In this document: in pieces, positions 61,965 to 64,000 of the stretch
How positions within the stretch are numbered: the stretch's first letter is position 1
Layout: each line of letters begins with the position of its first letter
NCBI RefSeq assembly: GCF_900230285.1
Contig: NZ_OCNK01000001.1
Location: 434,001-498,000, forward strand
From: Blastococcus haudaquaticus
GTDB taxonomy: Bacteria; Actinomycetota; Actinomycetes; Mycobacteriales; Geodermatophilaceae
Direction: 5' to 3'
DNA: 64,000 nucleotides
Translations under genes and position numbers: made by a program
The notes under the pieces: model-generated
The model's input: only the letters and a program-made list of their open reading frames with translations
What the model was told of the DNA's origin: nothing
Databases searched by the model: none

Positions 61965-63848
61965 GTGCGTCGAGCCACCACCGTCCTGGTCACCGCGATG
62001 CTGACCACCGGAGGCATGGCCGCGCTGGCTCCCCCGGCGGCCGCCTCCGAGATCGTCCCGCGCGACCTCACCATCACCGTGACCGGCCTCGGGCCGGAGA
62101 AGCGGACCTGCCGGATCGACGCCGACCTCTACGTCCCCGCGGGAGTGACCAGCCAGCGGCCGGCACCCGCGCTCCTCGCCACGAACGGTTTCGGCGGCAC
62201 CAAGGACGACCAGGCAGCTCTCGCGCAGGGCTTCGGCGAGCACGGCTACGTGACGCTCTCCTACACCGGCCTCGGCTTCGTCGACGGCGACAACTGCCCC
62301 ATCACCCTCGACGACCGCGAGCACGACGGCGCCGCGGCGGCCCAGCTCGTCCGCTTCCTGGGCGGCGACCCGTCGATCTCGGCCGTGGACGACGTGACCG
62401 AGGAGCCGGTCCGGATCGACCAGGTCGTCCGCGAGGACGGCCGGTCGGGTGTGCGCCACGACCCGCAGGTCGGCATGACCGGCGGCTCCTACGGCGGACA
62501 GGTCCAGTTCGCGACGGCCGGGTTCGAGAAGGCCGCCAGAGCCGGCCGGCTCGACGCGATCGTCCCGCTGATCACCTGGAACGACCTCTCCTACTCCCTC
62601 GCCCCGGAGAACAGCCGCCTCCCGCAGGGCACGGCGCGCAGCGGTTCGGTGAGCTCGTCGGGCACCGGCGTCTTCAAGTACCAGTGGGCGGCGCTGTTCA
62701 CCTCCGTGGGCGTGCTGAACGGCGCACAGGATCTCCAGGCACTGCTGGCGGATCCCGCCCGGTTCACCGCCTACTTCCAGCAGGCGGCGAACGCGGAGAA
62801 CTGCGCGAACTTCGAGCCCGAGGTCTGCCGGGCGCTGGGCGAGGTCGCTGCGGTCGGCTACCCGAGCCCGGCGTCCATCGAGTACCTGCGCTCGAACTCC
62901 GTGGCCAGCTACATGCGCGACGTCCGCGTGCCCACGCTGATCGGGCAGGGCCAGGCCGACACCCTCTTCAACCTGCAGGAGTCGGTGGCGACGTACACGG
63001 CCCTCGAGCGCCAGGGGACACCGGTCTCCCTGATGTGGCAGTCGTGGGGGCACAGCAGCTCGACACCCAAGCCCGGCGAGCTCGACATGCGACACCCCGC
63101 GCAGTCGCTGCAGGGACGCGCCGCGCTGGCCTGGTTCGACCACTACGTCCGCGACCGCGGTCCCCGGCCGCCGCAGGGCTTCGCCTACTACCGCGACTGG
63201 GTCTACGAGGCGACCGGCGGCGACATCACCAAGGCGTACGCGACGGCGCGCTCCTACCCGGTGGGCACCGAGCGGACCTACCACCTGTCCGGCTCCAGCG
63301 TCGCGGGCGCCGACGGCTCGCTGGTCGGCTCGCGGACGCAGGTGGTGCCGAGCGTGAGCGCCTACAGCGGCGCGGCTCCCATCGGGCCGAACTACACCGA
63401 GACCTCGGCCCTCGACCAGACCGGTCCGGTGACCGACCCCCCCGGGACGGCGATCCGCTTCGCCACGCCGGCGCTGACCCGCGCCGTCGACGTCGTCGGC
63501 TCCCCACGGCTCACGGTGCAGCTGGACGCGCCGAGCGTCAGGGCGACCCAGGCGGGCGGACCGGCGGGCCAGCTGGTCGTCTACGCGAAGGTCTACGACA
63601 TCGCGCCCGACGGGAAGACGGTCGAGCTGCCGAACCGGCTCATCTCGCCGGTCCGCGTCACCGACGTCACCCGGCCGATCACCGTCGAGCTGCCGGCGAT
63701 CGTGCACCGGTTCGCGCCCGGCCACCGGCTCGCCGTCGTCCTCGCCGGTGGCGATCTCGCCTACCGCGGCTCCACCGTCCCGCAGCCGGTGACCCTGACG
63801 ACGGGTCCGGGGCGGAACCAGCAGCTCACGGTCCCCGTCGTCGGCTGA
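61965..63848 (+). CDS. Secreted CocE/S15-type alpha/beta hydrolase
   Basis: Product of 627 residues. Signal peptide VRRATTVLVTAMLTTGGMAAL ending AAAS near 28. The hydrolase core has nucleophile Ser175 in TGGSYGGQ, Asp in GQGQADTLF near 330 and His in QSWGHSS near 362. The C-terminal jelly-roll (about 490-627) is that of X-Pro dipeptidyl-peptidase and cocaine esterase families, so it cleaves peptides or esters outside the cell. GAGGAG six bases before GTG 61965 fixes the start; the ATG at 61878 has no such site. Confidence 0.9.
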   Translation: MRRATTVLVTAMLTTGGMAALAPPAAASEIVPRDLTITVTGLGPEKRTCRIDADLYVPAGVTSQRPAPALLATNGFGGTKDDQAALAQGFGEHGYVTLSYTGLGFVDGDNCPITLDDREHDGAAAAQLVRFLGGDPSISAVDDVTEEPVRIDQVVREDGRSGVRHDPQVGMTGGSYGGQVQFATAGFEKAARAGRLDAIVPLITWNDLSYSLAPENSRLPQGTARSGSVSSSGTGVFKYQWAALFTSVGVLNGAQDLQALLADPARFTAYFQQAANAENCANFEPEVCRALGEVAAVGYPSPASIEYLRSNSVASYMRDVRVPTLIGQGQADTLFNLQESVATYTALERQGTPVSLMWQSWGHSSSTPKPGELDMRHPAQSLQGRAALAWFDHYVRDRGPRPPQGFAYYRDWVYEATGGDITKAYATARSYPVGTERTYHLSGSSVAGADGSLVGSRTQVVPSVSAYSGAAPIGPNYTETSALDQTGPVTDPPGTAIRFATPALTRAVDVVGSPRLTVQLDAPSVRATQAGGPAGQLVVYAKVYDIAPDGKTVELPNRLISPVRVTDVTRPITVELPAIVHRFAPGHRLAVVLAGGDLAYRGSTVPQPVTLTTGPGRNQQLTVPVVG

Positions 63849-63863
63849 CGCAGGCGGGAGCGG

Positions 63864-64000
63864 CTAGGGCGCGGGGGCGCCCACGTGTTCCTGCACCCAG
63901 TCGACGATCTCGGTGGTGGTCGCCCCCGGCGTGAAGACGCGCCCGACACCCAGCTTCTGGAGCTCGGGGATGTCCTCGTCCGGGATGATCCCGCCGCCGA
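63864..64000 (-). CDS. B12-binding domain protein, C-terminal end
   Basis: Only the last 45 residues are in the window: GGGIIPDEDIPELQKLGVGRVFTPG and a closing helix EIVDWVQEHVGAPAP. This is the end of the cobalamin-binding domain of methylmalonyl-CoA mutase type, matching MutB residues after its VVGGVIPP. The gene is therefore a second B12-dependent mutase subunit or a free B12-binding partner; the rest is outside. It is convergent with the S15-type hydrolase gene, 15 bases away. Confidence 0.85.
   Translation of the reverse strand, partial: GGGIIPDEDIPELQKLGVGRVFTPGATTTEIVDWVQEHVGAPAP

Overview
The window is about 72 percent GC. It shows an actinobacterial gene style: dense short operons joined by 1 to 4 base overlaps, many GTG starts, and many starts sitting 6 to 7 bases behind a TANNNT-like box with no Shine-Dalgarno sequence, as expected for leaderless mRNA. 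Local gene order matches mycobacterial chromosomes in two places (deoD-pmmB-upp with add-deoA-cdd, and sucC-sucD-DUF5336-perM-purN-purH). Product types and the DUF559 gene suggest Geodermatophilaceae or a close relative; that placement is inference. No rRNA, tRNA, insertion sequence, prophage or CRISPR array was seen. Almost everything is housekeeping or catabolic chromosome.

Layout. 1-2703: end of a surface glycan cluster (gtrA, a large membrane protein of GT-C type, a family 2 glycosyltransferase cut by the window edge), minus strand. 3042-10728: minus-strand operon ybdK-like ligase, M20 amidohydrolase, mutA, mutB, meaB, i.e. adenosylcobalamin-dependent methylmalonyl-CoA mutase with its GTPase chaperone. 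10820-15689: an orphan M16-type peptidase, divergent from purine nucleoside phosphorylase, a sugar epimerase/dehydrogenase and a phosphopentomutase/phosphohexomutase-type enzyme. 15690-16784: a lower-GC island with two small unknown genes. 16785-20125: reductase, M20 peptidase divergent from an Lrp regulator with a clear double palindrome between them, and an oxidoreductase. 20128-24312: upp, divergent from deoC and two aldehyde dehydrogenase genes, the second lacking the catalytic half.

24372-30187: acetyltransferase, amino acid permease, universal stress protein, an acidic protein with an internal duplication, and a DEAD-box helicase. 30188-40168: nucleoside region on the minus strand, with a BMP-type ABC importer (lipoprotein, ATPase, two permeases) followed directly by cdd and deoA, then an ABC exporter and adenosine deaminase. 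Together with pnp, phosphomutase, upp and deoC this forms a nearly complete nucleoside uptake, salvage and deoxyribose breakdown route: import, deamination, phosphorolysis, isomerisation of the pentose phosphate, aldol cleavage to glyceraldehyde 3-phosphate and acetaldehyde, and oxidation of acetaldehyde.

40419-48913: cell envelope and translation genes (D,D-carboxypeptidase, YihY, 2H phosphoesterase, trpS, aromatic aminotransferase, galE, CNNM/CBS transporter, secreted CAP protein). 48934-49990: a DUF559 nuclease-fold gene bracketed by two related 63-base palindromes. 50074-61795: central metabolism (icd, mdh, folD, purH, purN, sucD, sucC) mixed with cell-division-associated membrane genes. 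61965-64000: a secreted S15-type hydrolase and the end of a B12-binding protein gene.
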